This document shows positions 44,543 to 53,668 of a stretch of 64,000 nt of DNA, piece after piece. The stretch is from positions 310,001-374,000 of the forward strand of contig VMSW01000005.1 in NCBI GenBank assembly GCA_013791955.1, written 5' to 3'. The stretch is from Propionicimonas sp. (GTDB lineage: Bacteria; Actinomycetota; Actinomycetes; Propionibacteriales; Propionibacteriaceae). The notes beneath the pieces are model-generated. The model did not search any database. It saw nothing but the letters and a program-made list of their open reading frames with translations, and was not told the DNA's origin. The position numbers and the translations under genes are program-made. The first letter of the stretch is position 1, and each line of letters opens with the position of its first letter.

Positions 44543-45697
44543 TCAGCGAACCTCATTGGCGGGGGCAACGTAGCTGTTGCAGGTGCCGACCTGGGAGCTG
44601 CCCATGCCGGCGGTGACCCAGGCCATCCGGGACGACGAAGCGCCATGGTTGTCCTCCGGGTCAGGTTCGGCAGAGCCCACCGCAGCCGCGATCTTCTTGA
44701 TGTCTTCCACATCCGCAGCGCTCAGCTGGGAGGCTTGGCCCACGGAGTTGATCCACAGCCCGCTGAAGCAGTCAGCTTGGAGTTCCATTCGTCGGTTGTA
44801 TTCGATGGCCAGGAGCTTTGCGGAGTTGGCCTGCAATCCGTCGGTAGCGTTCATGATCCCGGTCCGGCCCTGAAGGTGGTGCCCGAACTCGTGGGCCATC
44901 ACATAGTCGACGATCCACGGCTTAGCGCGCAGCGTTGCCGGGAGTACTTCAAAGATGTCGTGGGCGAAATAGACGTGCTGATCGGCGCTGCAGTAGTAGG
45001 CGTTGTGGGTCTCGATCTTGCCGCAGGGGGTCGTGATGGTTTGGGAGTAGACCGTCACTGGCGTACGCGGCAGCTCGAAACCGCTGGCGATGACCGGCTT
45101 TTCCCACACTCCCCAAAGGCAGGCGGTGAGCTTGTTCAGGCGGGTCTCCAGTTCGGCAGCCGTGGCGGTAGTCGGATCCTGGTGGGGCACCACGCAGTTG
45201 GTCGGCACCGGGGTGGATTGCTGGTAGATCGGGTTGTCTTTGGTCCAGGACCGCAGTTGGTCAACATTGGTCGGCTTGGGCAGGGCAGGTGGGTTGAAAT
45301 CCGGCGCTGGCACGTTTTCGACCTGGTGATAGGTGGGTTCAGTGGACGGATTGCCGCTGCCGCCAGCACTGAGGTAGTTGATGAGGGCCATCCCGAAGAA
45401 CATGGCGATGAGCACAAAAGCGCCGCCACCCAGGACGGCCAGCAGCGGGTTCTTCTTTGCTGGCGGGGTTGGGTAGTAACCGCCGGGCGGGCCGTAGGTG
45501 ACCTGCTGGCTGCTGGCGCCTGGTGGCGTCCCGGGTGCGGGTGGTGGCTGGTAGTTCGGCTGGGGCGGTGTGGGGGGTGCGGGCGGGTATTGCCCTGGTG
45601 GCTGAACTGACCCCGTCCACGCATTCGGCGGACGGTTCCAGCCCGGCTGGCTCGGCCATTGCTGACTCTGATTCGGCACTCCCCAGTTTTGCGTCAC
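44543..45697 (-). CDS. Membrane-anchored neutral zinc metallopeptidase, copy 2
   Basis: 384 residues, a tandem paralogue of the downstream gene. Same MTQNWG start, Pro/Gln-rich cytoplasmic stretch, membrane helix (LLAVLGGGAFVLIAMFFGMA) and peptidase domain with VMAHEFGHHLQGRTG, RMELQADCFSGLWINS and matching cysteines (CLWGVW, TPCGKIE, YYCSADQHVYF, TCNSYV). Both copies keep all metal ligands, so both should be active. They end in nearly identical sequence (YVAPANEVR and YVAPASEVR), suggesting fairly recent duplication or strong constraint. Confidence 0.85.
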   Translation of the reverse strand: MTQNWGVPNQSQQWPSQPGWNRPPNAWTGSVQPPGQYPPAPPTPPQPNYQPPPAPGTPPGASSQQVTYGPPGGYYPTPPAKKNPLLAVLGGGAFVLIAMFFGMALINYLSAGGSGNPSTEPTYHQVENVPAPDFNPPALPKPTNVDQLRSWTKDNPIYQQSTPVPTNCVVPHQDPTTATAAELETRLNKLTACLWGVWEKPVIASGFELPRTPVTVYSQTITTPCGKIETHNAYYCSADQHVYFAHDIFEVLPATLRAKPWIVDYVMAHEFGHHLQGRTGIMNATDGLQANSAKLLAIEYNRRMELQADCFSGLWINSVGQASQLSAADVEDIKKIAAAVGSAEPDPEDNHGASSSRMAWVTAGMGSSQVGTCNSYVAPANEVR

Positions 45698-45899
45698 CCG
45701 GCCAGACTAGTAACCGAAAAAAGGGGGGCAAATCGGCAGTCTCCGCAGCTGGGGTGGCCGCTGTTGAGTCGAAGAGGGCGCGTCAATGGGTACCGGTGCG
45801 GGCCCGGTTCGCCTTAGGCTGCCTCCCAAGCTGTGGCTCTGGTGTGGGTCGCTAGGCTGTACCACGGGTGCTGACGAGCGCAAAGAAGAGGAACCAGAA

Positions 45900-47594
45900 A
45901 TGGCAACATTCAGGGCCGGGTTGAAGCGAAGCCTGGCGGTCGTGCTGATTGCATTCGGGCTCGCCATTGCGATGGTTCCCAGTGCTCGTGCCGCGGGTGA
46001 GCAGCTTTCGACCTACAACGCGGTGGCCAGCGTTGGTGTCGACGGCGTGCTGACGGTCGAGGCAGAACTGAGCTTTGACGGCACTGCTCCGGCCAGTATT
46101 CAGCAGGTCTTCAGCACCGCTCGACGCACGACCCAGTCCACCGAGTATCGCTTCGCGATTACCGACGTCACCGCGACCAGCGGTGCCACCAAACTGGACG
46201 CCAAGGTGACGTCCGGGCCAAACACGGTGACCGTTGACCTGCCGACTGCGGGTCTGACTGAGCCGGTGAAGTTGGCCTACAAGGTGAGTGGCGCTGCGGT
46301 AGCGAACGCCGGCGGCGGCACCTTGGTGGTGTGGCCGTTGCTGCAAGGGTTGAGCGTCCCGGTGCAGCAGTTCAATGCTGAAGTGAACGCCCCGGCCCAG
46401 TTCAACCAACTCGATTGCGCGGCAGGTGCTGCGGCATCGCCTGGCAACTGCACCTTCTACGGCGGCGGCAACCACGACTACCCGACCCCGACCTTCCGGC
46501 AGGACGCGAATAGCTCCGGCGATGTGGTCATCATCACTCTCGGCTTCCCGGCCGGCCAGATCGCGGTGAACGAAGACGTCCGCCAGATGTGGACGATTGA
46601 GCGGGCCTTCTCAGTGGCTCCGCTGCCGTTGGGCGTTGGGCTCGGCGCGCTACTGCTCGGCGCGCTGGCCCTTTGGGCCGCGCACCGCAAGATCGGGCAG
46701 GACTTCGTTGGCGCGGTCGAGCCGGTGATGATCGCGGAGTTCAAGCCGGTTGGCGCGGGCCAGAGTGAGTTCAAGGTGGTTGATGGTATTCATGCCGGCG
46801 CCATTGGGACGCTGGCTGATGAGCATGTCGATCCGGTTGATGTGACCGCTGCGATTCTCGATCTGGCCGTCCGCGGGCACTTGGTGATTACCGAATTGCC
46901 GCGCGAATCCGACCATGCCACGACCGACTGGACGTTCACCAGACGTGCCAATGATGAGCCGCTTGCCGACTACGAACGCACTTTGCTGAACGCGATCGCG
47001 CCGGTTCAGGGCGATGCAGTGAAGCTCTCCAACCTTCCCGGCAGCTTGGGCGCAGTCATCGGGGACGTGCAGTCGGAGTTGTACGACGAGGTCGTGGCAA
47101 AGGGCTGGTTCGCGCACCGTCCGGACGCCACTCGTGATCGGTGGGGTGTGATCGGCTGGATCGGATTGGTGGTGGCCACTGCGGCCGCCATTGTGACGAT
47201 CTGGCTCACCACCTTCGGCCTGCTTGGCCTGGCCCTAGTGCTGCTGGCGCTTGGGCTGCTGTTCGTGTCCAAGGAGATGCCTGCCCGGACGGCAACCGGT
47301 GCTGCGGTGCTGCGTGGGCTTGAGATCTTGCACGGCAATCTGCTCACCCACCCGGTGGCGAACCTCACCGGCACCGATCCGTATCGGCAGATTTCGCCGG
47401 TGCTGCCCTACGCGGTGGTGCTCGGTGGCCGGGATCGTTGGCTGAAGGCGATGGCTGACGCCGACGACGATGCCGTGCCCGATTCGACCGACCTGGATTG
47501 GTACCACGGTCCCGACGGCTGGCACATGGCTGATCTGCCCGCCTCCTTGAACAACTTCGTCACCACTCTGCAGGGCACCCTCTTCAGCCGCTGA
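45900..47594 (+). CDS. DUF2207-domain membrane protein
   Basis: 564 residues from the ATG at 45900, with AAGAGGAA upstream. A signal peptide (AVVLIAFGLAIAMVPSARA/AG) precedes an extracytoplasmic beta domain (about 30-225; TVEAELSFDG, YRFAITDVTATSGA). Then come a membrane helix (LPLGVGLGALLLGALALWAA), a cytoplasmic winged-helix-like domain (DVTAAILDLAVRGHLVITEL), two further helices (IGLVVATAAAIVTIWL, FGLLGLALVLLALGLLFV) and a C-terminal soluble part. This is the DUF2207 arrangement; function unknown. A family B repeat follows the stop. Confidence 0.85.
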   Translation: MATFRAGLKRSLAVVLIAFGLAIAMVPSARAAGEQLSTYNAVASVGVDGVLTVEAELSFDGTAPASIQQVFSTARRTTQSTEYRFAITDVTATSGATKLDAKVTSGPNTVTVDLPTAGLTEPVKLAYKVSGAAVANAGGGTLVVWPLLQGLSVPVQQFNAEVNAPAQFNQLDCAAGAAASPGNCTFYGGGNHDYPTPTFRQDANSSGDVVIITLGFPAGQIAVNEDVRQMWTIERAFSVAPLPLGVGLGALLLGALALWAAHRKIGQDFVGAVEPVMIAEFKPVGAGQSEFKVVDGIHAGAIGTLADEHVDPVDVTAAILDLAVRGHLVITELPRESDHATTDWTFTRRANDEPLADYERTLLNAIAPVQGDAVKLSNLPGSLGAVIGDVQSELYDEVVAKGWFAHRPDATRDRWGVIGWIGLVVATAAAIVTIWLTTFGLLGLALVLLALGLLFVSKEMPARTATGAAVLRGLEILHGNLLTHPVANLTGTDPYRQISPVLPYAVVLGGRDRWLKAMADADDDAVPDSTDLDWYHGPDGWHMADLPASLNNFVTTLQGTLFSR

Positions 47595-47937
47595 CTGCGC
47601 TAATTGGAACCGTCCCCAATCTGAGCAGCTCAGGTTGGGGACGGTTCCAATGAGCTGCTCATGGGGACAGTTCCTATAGGACGTGTTCGCGCTGCCATTA
47701 TCTGGGTCACGAAGGCGGTGCCGCGCATCCGCAGATAGGCACGATTCAAGGATGGCAAAGACGAACGAAATACCTAGACATTCCCTCATTCAGCAAGTGA
47801 GGCCACGGAATGCAACTCAAGTGCGGACGGCAGGCGGATGGGAGAACGGTGTCCACCAAGCGAGACCCTTTGTGGACTACGGGGAAGGGATTCGCCTATG
47901 GTTCAAATATTCATCCCCACGAATAGAGGAGACATCG
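47595..47937. other. 343-base intergenic region: family B repeat, then AT-richer leader of the secreted-protein gene
   Basis: The first 85 bases are the family B palindrome listed separately. The remaining stretch is AT-richer than the surroundings and contains no convincing gene. It could in principle extend the secreted-protein frame upstream (an ATG at 47752), but this would place the signal peptide internally. A promoter for the ABC island is expected here. Confidence 0.5.
47602..47680. repeat. Family B palindromic repeat after the DUF2207 gene
   Basis: A perfect 16-base inverted repeat (TTGGAACCGTCCCCAA and TTGGGGACGGTTCCAA) surrounds a loop with its own CTGAG/CTCAG pairing. A degenerate third arm (TGAGCTGCTCATGGGGACAG) follows. 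It shares GCGCTA, GAGCTGCTCA and GGGGACGGTTCC words with the copy at 5605-5738. Confidence 0.85.
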
Positions 47938-48462
47938 ATGGGTCAAGTGCGCTCAGTAACCAGGCGAACTGCTGTGATGGTGGTCGGAGCCTTATTGCTT
48001 TCGGGTTTAGCGGCTGCCGTTCCAGCGCAAGCAGACACCTATCCAATCAAGATCTCGACCGTGGCCAGCGCAAAGCTGTCGGCGAGCACCATTAAGGTGA
48101 AGAAGAAAGTAACGGGCACAGCCAGGGTGGTGTTTACAGCCAAGGCTCTCGAGATCCCTTTGCCCGCCAAGGGGTTCTATGTCAATAGCTTTCCATTGAA
48201 AAATGTCAAACAACCCTCCCTGAAAGCGAGCAATGTTCCACTGGACTCCCGGAAGTATGGCAATCACTACAATACCTACCTGAAAAAGGCGCAATGGGAG
48301 GTCCGGGGTAGTAGGGATTTTTGGGGGGAGTTGAAGGTGGAAATTGCAGGAAGCGCAACTGGGAAGACGAAGGGTGTGGGCTACTTTTACGGCGGTACCT
48401 ACACTTGTGGGTCCGGCTGCATCAACGACCACGCCATAAAGAAGCTCACGGTGAAGAAGTAG
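47938..48462 (+). CDS. Small secreted protein of unknown function
   Basis: 174 residues with a strong AGAGGAG ribosome binding site and a signal peptide (TAVMVVGALLLSGLAAAVPA then QADT). The mature part of about 140 residues is Lys-rich and beta-like (AKLSASTIKVKKKVTGTARV) and ends with two Cys in GGTYTCGSGCINDHAIKK, which could form a small disulfide loop. Base composition is lower in GC than neighbours. It lies upstream of a two-permease ABC transporter but is separated from it by a terminator hairpin. A secreted effector or bacteriocin-like product is possible; there is no recognisable family. Confidence 0.7.
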   Translation: MGQVRSVTRRTAVMVVGALLLSGLAAAVPAQADTYPIKISTVASAKLSASTIKVKKKVTGTARVVFTAKALEIPLPAKGFYVNSFPLKNVKQPSLKASNVPLDSRKYGNHYNTYLKKAQWEVRGSRDFWGELKVEIAGSATGKTKGVGYFYGGTYTCGSGCINDHAIKKLTVKK

Positions 48463-48474
48463 GATCCATGTGGC

Positions 48475-48509
48475 GGGTGCCCGAACGGTGATTCGTTCGG
48501 GCACCCTTT
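48475..48509 (+). terminator. Rho-independent-type hairpin after the secreted-protein gene
   Basis: A perfect 13-base stem (GGGTGCCCGAACG and CGTTCGGGCACCC) with a six-base loop, followed by TTT. It sits 12 bases after the stop. The next gene's ribosome binding site GAGGAG begins two bases after the T-run, so some read-through into the transporter genes is likely. Confidence 0.8.
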
Positions 48510-48524
48510 AGAGGAGCGTGTATC

Positions 48525-49655
48525 TTGCGTGGTGTTGTGTTTGAGCTTGTCAGGCGGGCGGCGTTAAGGCTGGCGATGGTAGTGATGCTGGGCTCGCTGC
48601 TGGTGCTCAGTTTGGCGTGGTGGTGGCCGGTGCAGCGGGAGTTGGACACTGCGGCCTATCGGTATGCGGCCTGGGATGTCGAGACGGATATCGCTGCCGT
48701 GCCGGCCGACGTTCCCCGAATCGAGCGGGACTTCGGGGCGGGGAAAGTCGTGCTGGGTTCGCTGTGGACCGCACTGCTGTATAGCGAGGCCGGTGTGGAG
48801 ATGGACGTCGAGGCTGTCGTTGTCTTTCCCGCTGATGCCCAGTTTAGCTATTTTCCGATTGGCGAGCGTACGGCGTATCTGCCGTTTGCCGGCAGCAACT
48901 GGATTGACGTCGATGCGTTCGCTGCAAATCGTTTGGGATTGAAGCCTGGCGACAAGGTGTTCTTCGGTGGTCCGCCAAAGAAGGATAGTCGTGAGTACCG
49001 GGTCCGGGGTGTTTACGCGATCACCTCGCTGGGTAGTAGTCCGAATCCTTCGGTAGTAGTTTCAGGCTCACCTCTGGTGAATGTGTTTTCTTCCACAATT
49101 GATGGTAGTGGGGACAGTCCGGACTTGAGCGTTGCTCTGATTTCCGGCAAGTCTAAGCAGGAGGTGGCCGAGGTGTTGAACGGGGAATTCTATCGTTCTC
49201 GCCTGGATGCTGGCGGCTATGAAGGTAATGGTAGTCAGGACTCTCGGGAGGAGCGGTTGGCGCATATGGAGGAGTACACGTCGGCCGGGGTGTCGCTGAT
49301 TCGTGGCGTGTCGGTGTTATCGGCGGTGGCGTTGTTGACTTTGATAGTCCGTGAAATTTTTCTATTCTCTTCGCGTGCAGGGGAGCGGGTGCGGGTGTTG
49401 CGGATTCTGGGGGCCGGGCGTAGCGGGTCGGCCACACTGGTTGCGGTGATCGGGGGTTTGGCGGTTTCGTTGGGGGTTGGTCTAGGGTCTTTTATGGCCT
49501 ATGCGGTGCTGAATAGTGGCCACCTCACCGTGGCTTTTCCACCCACTCTGATTCCGTTATTTGTTTCGGTCAGTGCTAGTGTCTGTCTGCTGGCAGTGGT
49601 GGTCGCTGCCACGATGGCCTGGCACAGCACTGCGATTCGCGGGTCTTCGCGATGA
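48525..49655 (+). CDS. FtsX/MacB-type ABC transporter permease 1
   Basis: 376 residues starting with a rare TTG, supported by GAGGAG eight bases upstream. Topology: one N-terminal helix (LAMVVMLGSLLVLSLAWWWP), an extracytoplasmic domain of about 220 residues, then three helices (VSVLSAVALLTLIVREIFLF, GGLAVSLGVGLGSFMAYAVL, LFVSVSASVCLLAVVVAATM). This is the four-helix FtsX/MacB layout of mechanotransmission transporters, which usually move lipoproteins, peptides or signals rather than small nutrients. AT-richer than the window. Overlaps permease 2 (ATGA). Confidence 0.75.
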   Translation: MRGVVFELVRRAALRLAMVVMLGSLLVLSLAWWWPVQRELDTAAYRYAAWDVETDIAAVPADVPRIERDFGAGKVVLGSLWTALLYSEAGVEMDVEAVVVFPADAQFSYFPIGERTAYLPFAGSNWIDVDAFAANRLGLKPGDKVFFGGPPKKDSREYRVRGVYAITSLGSSPNPSVVVSGSPLVNVFSSTIDGSGDSPDLSVALISGKSKQEVAEVLNGEFYRSRLDAGGYEGNGSQDSREERLAHMEEYTSAGVSLIRGVSVLSAVALLTLIVREIFLFSSRAGERVRVLRILGAGRSGSATLVAVIGGLAVSLGVGLGSFMAYAVLNSGHLTVAFPPTLIPLFVSVSASVCLLAVVVAATMAWHSTAIRGSSR

Positions 49656-50683
49656 AGCTAGGCATATTGTGGCGCGACGCGGGATGGCATCGGCTGCTGT
49701 TCAGTGCGGTGGTGTTGGCTGGTGCTGGCGGGCTCGCGGCGTTCATGCTGGTTTTCTTGGCTTTTGTGCCGTTTGATCGTTTCTACTACACCGTCGGCAT
49801 GAGTTACCAGTCGCGCGTGGTGTCCGACGCGCCCCTAAGTGGTCGGTCGCTGCATGTCGGCGCGGAGGTGAATGTTTCGCCAAGCCTGCCGGAGAATGCT
49901 GACGGTATGTATCTGCAAAGCAGAACGGTTTCTCTCATTCAGCCGCTGGATAGTGAGTCGTTCGAGAAGACCCTTGCCTCGACCCTCACTGGTGGCACGA
50001 TTTCCGACAACGGTGTGGTGATGGATGAAGCCTCCTTGGCGGCGTGGGGTATCGGTATCGGCGACAAGGTTGTGCTGCAAGGCGGAGATTTCGTAGATCC
50101 TTGCTTGGTTGCGGTTACTGGTTCGACCCGGCCCGTCAACACTGCAGGAGGCGCCATTGGCCAAGTCGTCGCGCCTGAGCGGGTGTGTAGCGAGCAACTG
50201 TCGTCGATTTTCGCCGCCAGTCCGGGCCACTGGGTGACCTATGACCACCCGGGGTCTACTGGGCCAGGTAACTGGGCCGATGCCTTCAGTGCGCTCGGTG
50301 CAGAGGTGTCGTTTACCGCGTTGGCTTGGGTGGTCTCCTTGTTGTCGGGTGGGCTTTGGGTGCTGGTGCTCTGGCGGACCGCAGCCCAGCTCAGCTCGCG
50401 GACCGCGCGGTCTGCGCTCTCTTTGGTTTGGATCGGAGCTAGCCCGAAGCAGTTGGCCCACGCGGCCCAGGTGATCCTCTTCGCCCTGGCGGTCTTCGGG
50501 TCCGTGGGAGCAGTGCTGGTGGCGAAGGAGACGCTAATGGTCTCAACCAGGTTCTACGCACAGCCAGCTCTGGTGTTGGTGGTGGGGATAGGGATGGCTG
50601 CGATGTCACTTCTGGTGGCGGGCCTCTATTACCGGGGGTGGCCAGTGTCCATCCGGTCGTCTTTACAGAAAGGTGAATTGTGA
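49652..50683 (+). CDS. FtsX/MacB-type ABC transporter permease 2
   Basis: 343 residues with the same layout as permease 1. An N-terminal helix (LFSAVVLAGAGGLAAFMLVF) precedes an extracytoplasmic domain of about 180 residues, then three C-terminal helices (LAWVVSLLSGGLWVLVLW, QVILFALAVFGSVGAVLVAK, PALVLVVGIGMAAMSLLVAG). The loop ARSALSLVWIGASPKQLAHA matches the cytoplasmic coupling region (compare RVLRILGAGRSGSA in permease 1). Sequence similarity between the two permeases is low, so they probably form a heterodimer. Overlaps the ATPase gene start. Confidence 0.75.
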   Translation: MKLGILWRDAGWHRLLFSAVVLAGAGGLAAFMLVFLAFVPFDRFYYTVGMSYQSRVVSDAPLSGRSLHVGAEVNVSPSLPENADGMYLQSRTVSLIQPLDSESFEKTLASTLTGGTISDNGVVMDEASLAAWGIGIGDKVVLQGGDFVDPCLVAVTGSTRPVNTAGGAIGQVVAPERVCSEQLSSIFAASPGHWVTYDHPGSTGPGNWADAFSALGAEVSFTALAWVVSLLSGGLWVLVLWRTAAQLSSRTARSALSLVWIGASPKQLAHAAQVILFALAVFGSVGAVLVAKETLMVSTRFYAQPALVLVVGIGMAAMSLLVAGLYYRGWPVSIRSSLQKGEL

Positions 50684-51372
50684 CTTCTTCCGCTCCCGCT
50701 GAGGTGCTGCTCAACTTTGAAAATGTCCGCTTCTCCTACCGGAAGCGCGGGAAGGCCGTTCCGGTTCTCAGCGACGTCAACCTCAGCTTGGCCGCCGGAG
50801 AACGGCTAGCCGTTGTTGGTTCGTCGGGGGGTGGGAAATCGACGCTGCTCGAGTTGGCGAGCGGGATCCTTCAACCCGATGCTGGCCGAATACTGTTCGG
50901 AGATACTGAAGTGTCGTCGCTGAAAGAGGAATCGCGAGCGAAGATCCGGCTAGACCACATCGGCTTGGTCCATCAGGATTTCAAGCTGCTCGACAACCTC
51001 ACGGCCGCCCAGAACGTGGCCGTCCCACTCCGACTCCGTGGACAGGGCAAATCTGAGGCGTTGGCAGCGGCCGGGCGCGCGCTAGCCGAACTCGGTCTCT
51101 CCAGCAGGGCGAGCCACTACCCGAAGGAGCTCTCTGGCGGAGAACGACAACGGGTAGCGCTCGCCAGGGCTCTGATTGGCGAGCCTAAGCTCGTTCTCGC
51201 TGACGAGCCCACTGGTTCCCTCGACACTCACCTACGGGATGCGGCGGTGGAGATCCTGTTAGCTGCCTGCGCAGGCCGAGCTCTGATAATCGTCACTCAT
51301 GACGCCGCGGTCGCAACCAAAGCCGCTCACCGGGTACTCGAAATGATAGGCGGCAACCTTCGCGCTGCGTAG
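50680..51372 (+). CDS. LolD/MacB-type ABC transporter ATP-binding protein
   Basis: A 230-residue ATPase with a GTG start overlapping permease 2. Walker A is VVGSSGGGKSTLLELASGIL, the Q-loop is IGLVHQDFKLLDNLTA, the signature is LSGGERQRVALARALIGEP, Walker B is LVLADEPTGSLD and the switch His is VTHDAAVA. It powers the two FtsX-type permeases. Such ATPases serve lipoprotein release, antimicrobial-peptide resistance or bacteriocin export; which applies here cannot be told from sequence. Confidence 0.9.
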   Translation: MTSSAPAEVLLNFENVRFSYRKRGKAVPVLSDVNLSLAAGERLAVVGSSGGGKSTLLELASGILQPDAGRILFGDTEVSSLKEESRAKIRLDHIGLVHQDFKLLDNLTAAQNVAVPLRLRGQGKSEALAAAGRALAELGLSSRASHYPKELSGGERQRVALARALIGEPKLVLADEPTGSLDTHLRDAAVEILLAACAGRALIIVTHDAAVATKAAHRVLEMIGGNLRAA

Positions 51373-51443
51373 CCTTGGCGAGGCTGGTCTCGGCCTCGGG
51401 TCGGCGCAACTGGAGCTCGTGGCGCTAACTGGCCGTCCCGAGA

Positions 51444-52883
51444 TCAGAGTTCCAGGCCGGGGTAGAGCGGGTTGGCGTCTAGCAACTCTGCGGCGGCGGC
51501 CTTGGTTCGCTCGGCCACGCCGTCGGCGATGGCGTACTTCGCCTTGCCGGGAGTGCCAGCGGCGGTGATGCTCGGCGTAGTCGCCTTGAGCACATCAGTG
51601 ATCAGCTCGGCCACCTTGTCGAACTCGGCAGCGCCGAAGCCGCGCGAGGTGAGCGCAGGGGTGCCGATCCGAACCCCAGAGGTGTACCAGGCGCCGTTGG
51701 CGTCATTGGGCACGGAGTTGCGGTTGGTGACCACTCCGGCATCCAGCAGGGCCGATTCCGCCTGGCGCCCGGTGAGACCGAAGGAGCTGACGTCCATCAA
51801 CACCAGGTGGTTGTCGGTGCCGCCGGTGACCAGGTTGACCCCGCGCTTGAGCAGGCCTTCGGCCAGGGTCTTGGCATTGTCGGCCACCGCCTGGGCGTAG
51901 GTGGCGAAGGAAGGCTGCCGTGCCTCGGCCAGCGCGACCGCCTTGGCCGCCATCACGTGGCTCAGCGGCCCGCCCAGCACCATCGGGCAGCCGCGATCGA
52001 CGCTGGGGCCGTATTCAGCCGTCGCTAGCACCATGCCGCCGCGCGGGCCACGCAGCGACTTGTGGGTGGTGGTGGCCACCACATCGGCGTACGGCACCGG
52101 GTTCTCTTCGCCGGTGAACACCTTGCCAGCCACCAGGCCAGCGAAATGTGCCATGTCGACGAACAGCGTGGCGCCCACCGCATCGGCGATCTCGCGCATC
52201 TTCGCGAAGTTCACCCGGCGCGGATAGGCCGAGTAGCCAGCTACCAGAATCAGCGGCTTGAACTCCCGCGCATCAGCCAGCAACTTGGTGTAGTCGATCA
52301 GGCCGGTCTCGGGGTTGGTGCCGTAGGAATGCTGCTTGAACATCTTGCCGGAGATGTTGTGCCGGAAGCCGTGGGTGAGATGCCCGCCAGCGTCCAGGCT
52401 CATGCCCATCACCCGCTGGGAGTTGAACTCGGCCCGCAGCGCGTCCCAGTCTTCTTCAGAAAGGTCGTTGACGGTCTTGGCGCCCAACCGCTCCAGGGTG
52501 GGGCTTTCGATCCGATGGGAGAGGATCGACCAGTAGGCGACCAGATTGGCATCGATGCCCGAATGGGGCTGGACGTAGGCGTACTCGGCGCCGAAAAGCT
52601 CCCTGGCGTGCTCGGCAGCTACTGACTCGACGGTATCGACGTTCTGGCAACCTGCATAGAAGCGGTGACCGACTGTGCCTTCGGCGTACTTGTCGCTCAG
52701 CCAGGTGCCCATAGTCATCAGCACCGGCAGCGAGGCATAGTTTTCGCTGGCGATCAGCTTCAGTGAACCTCGCTGGTCGGTGAGCTCGGCCCTGGTCGCA
52801 GCGGCGATCCGCGGCTCCACCGCCTCAATCACCCCCAGTGCCTGGGAGTAGATGTTGGACACTGTGCTGGCGAAATCAGCCAC
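51444..52883 (-). CDS. glyA: Serine hydroxymethyltransferase
   Basis: 479 residues from the GTG at 52883 (AGGAG seven bases upstream); a TTG at 52925 is less likely. It interconverts serine and glycine with tetrahydrofolate. The PLP Lys lies in [17 protein letters not shown]. The N-terminal [20 protein letters not shown], the [14 protein letters not shown] region and [15 protein letters not shown] are conserved. It is longer than the common 420-430 residues because of an internal insertion ([20 protein letters not shown] region), as in a known longer actinobacterial subtype. Convergent with the ABC ATPase. Confidence 0.94.
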   Translation of the reverse strand: MADFASTVSNIYSQALGVIEAVEPRIAAATRAELTDQRGSLKLIASENYASLPVLMTMGTWLSDKYAEGTVGHRFYAGCQNVDTVESVAAEHARELFGAEYAYVQPHSGIDANLVAYWSILSHRIESPTLERLGAKTVNDLSEEDWDALRAEFNSQRVMGMSLDAGGHLTHGFRHNISGKMFKQHSYGTNPETGLIDYTKLLADAREFKPLILVAGYSAYPRRVNFAKMREIADAVGATLFVDMAHFAGLVAGKVFTGEENPVPYADVVATTTHKSLRGPRGGMVLATAEYGPSVDRGCPMVLGGPLSHVMAAKAVALAEARQPSFATYAQAVADNAKTLAEGLLKRGVNLVTGGTDNHLVLMDVSSFGLTGRQAESALLDAGVVTNRNSVPNDANGAWYTSGVRIGTPALTSRGFGAAEFDKVAELITDVLKATTPSITAAGTPGKAKYAIADGVAERTKAAAAELLDANPLYPGLEL

Positions 52884-53077
52884 GGGCAGGCTCCTAGCTC
52901 GGCGAGACCCCAACTCTATCGACAATTGGCTCCTCGGCGATCCCCGCTGTGGGGCGCCTCACGGTGGGGATCGCCACCGTGAGTTCGAGCGGGACGCTCC
53001 TGGCGGCCGCGGATTGCTTAGAGCGCTGGCGGCGGTTTTGGCACCCCAGGGGCCTACTGATTCCTACACTCCCTGGT

Positions 53078-53668
53078 ATGAGTTCGGTACAGCCACCACC
53101 AGGACTGATCGAATCGCACCTTTCGCCGACTGAGCGACTGTTGTGGGCGGGACGTCCGGGCGCCCGCTCCGTCTTCCGCCTCAGCGACGTGATGGCGGGA
53201 TTGGTCGGCATTGCGTTCATAGCGGTGGCGGTGCCGATGCTGTTCGCGTTTGGCGGGGCGCGCGCCCCGATCTATGTGCAGCTGTTCCTGCTGTTCTTTG
53301 TGTTGGTGGGGCTGTCTCAACTAGTCGGCCCGTCAGCGATGCGGGCATGGCAGCTCCCGCGGACTTGGTATGCGCTCACAGATCAGCGGGCTTTGGAGCT
53401 GGTTGGCGACAACGTCCGGTCGGTGCGCCTGAACCAGGTGGAGGCCTTCGACGTGACCACGCGCGCTGACGGCTCGGGCACTATCGTGTTTGTTCGTTCA
53501 CTCGGGTTGCCGCCGCAGGTGAGGCAAATGCTCGGCGCCCTGCAATCCAGCGGTGTCTTCCGCGCCCGGGGCGGTTCCGCTTCCGGTTCGGTGTTGGCCT
53601 TTTACCATGTTGCAGATGTCGCGGCGGTGGAGGCGTTGGTGAACTCCTACCGCCAGGGGCTGCGCTGA
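53078..53668 (+). CDS. Membrane protein with bacterial PH-like domain
   Basis: 196 residues: a Pro-rich start, LSPTERLLWAGRPGARSVFR, two hydrophobic helices (VMAGLVGIAFIAVAVPMLFA, VQLFLLFFVLVGLSQLVG), then a beta-rich PH-like domain with TWYALTDQRALELVGDNVRS. The TWYALTDQRAL-type motif is typical of bacterial PH-domain membrane proteins. Function unknown. No strong ribosome binding site. Divergent from glyA. Confidence 0.7.
   Translation: MSSVQPPPGLIESHLSPTERLLWAGRPGARSVFRLSDVMAGLVGIAFIAVAVPMLFAFGGARAPIYVQLFLLFFVLVGLSQLVGPSAMRAWQLPRTWYALTDQRALELVGDNVRSVRLNQVEAFDVTTRADGSGTIVFVRSLGLPPQVRQMLGALQSSGVFRARGGSASGSVLAFYHVADVAAVEALVNSYRQGLR

Noticed and set aside
47752-47937. Upstream in-frame extension of the secreted 174-residue protein
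   Set aside because: It would bury the signal peptide, and the ATG at 47938 has a far better ribosome binding site (AGAGGAG).
51384-51446. Long-range inverted repeat (CTGGTCTCGG / CCGAGATCAG) between the ABC ATPase and glyA
   Set aside because: Arms are short with a G-U pair and a loop of over 40 bases; too weak to call a terminator.
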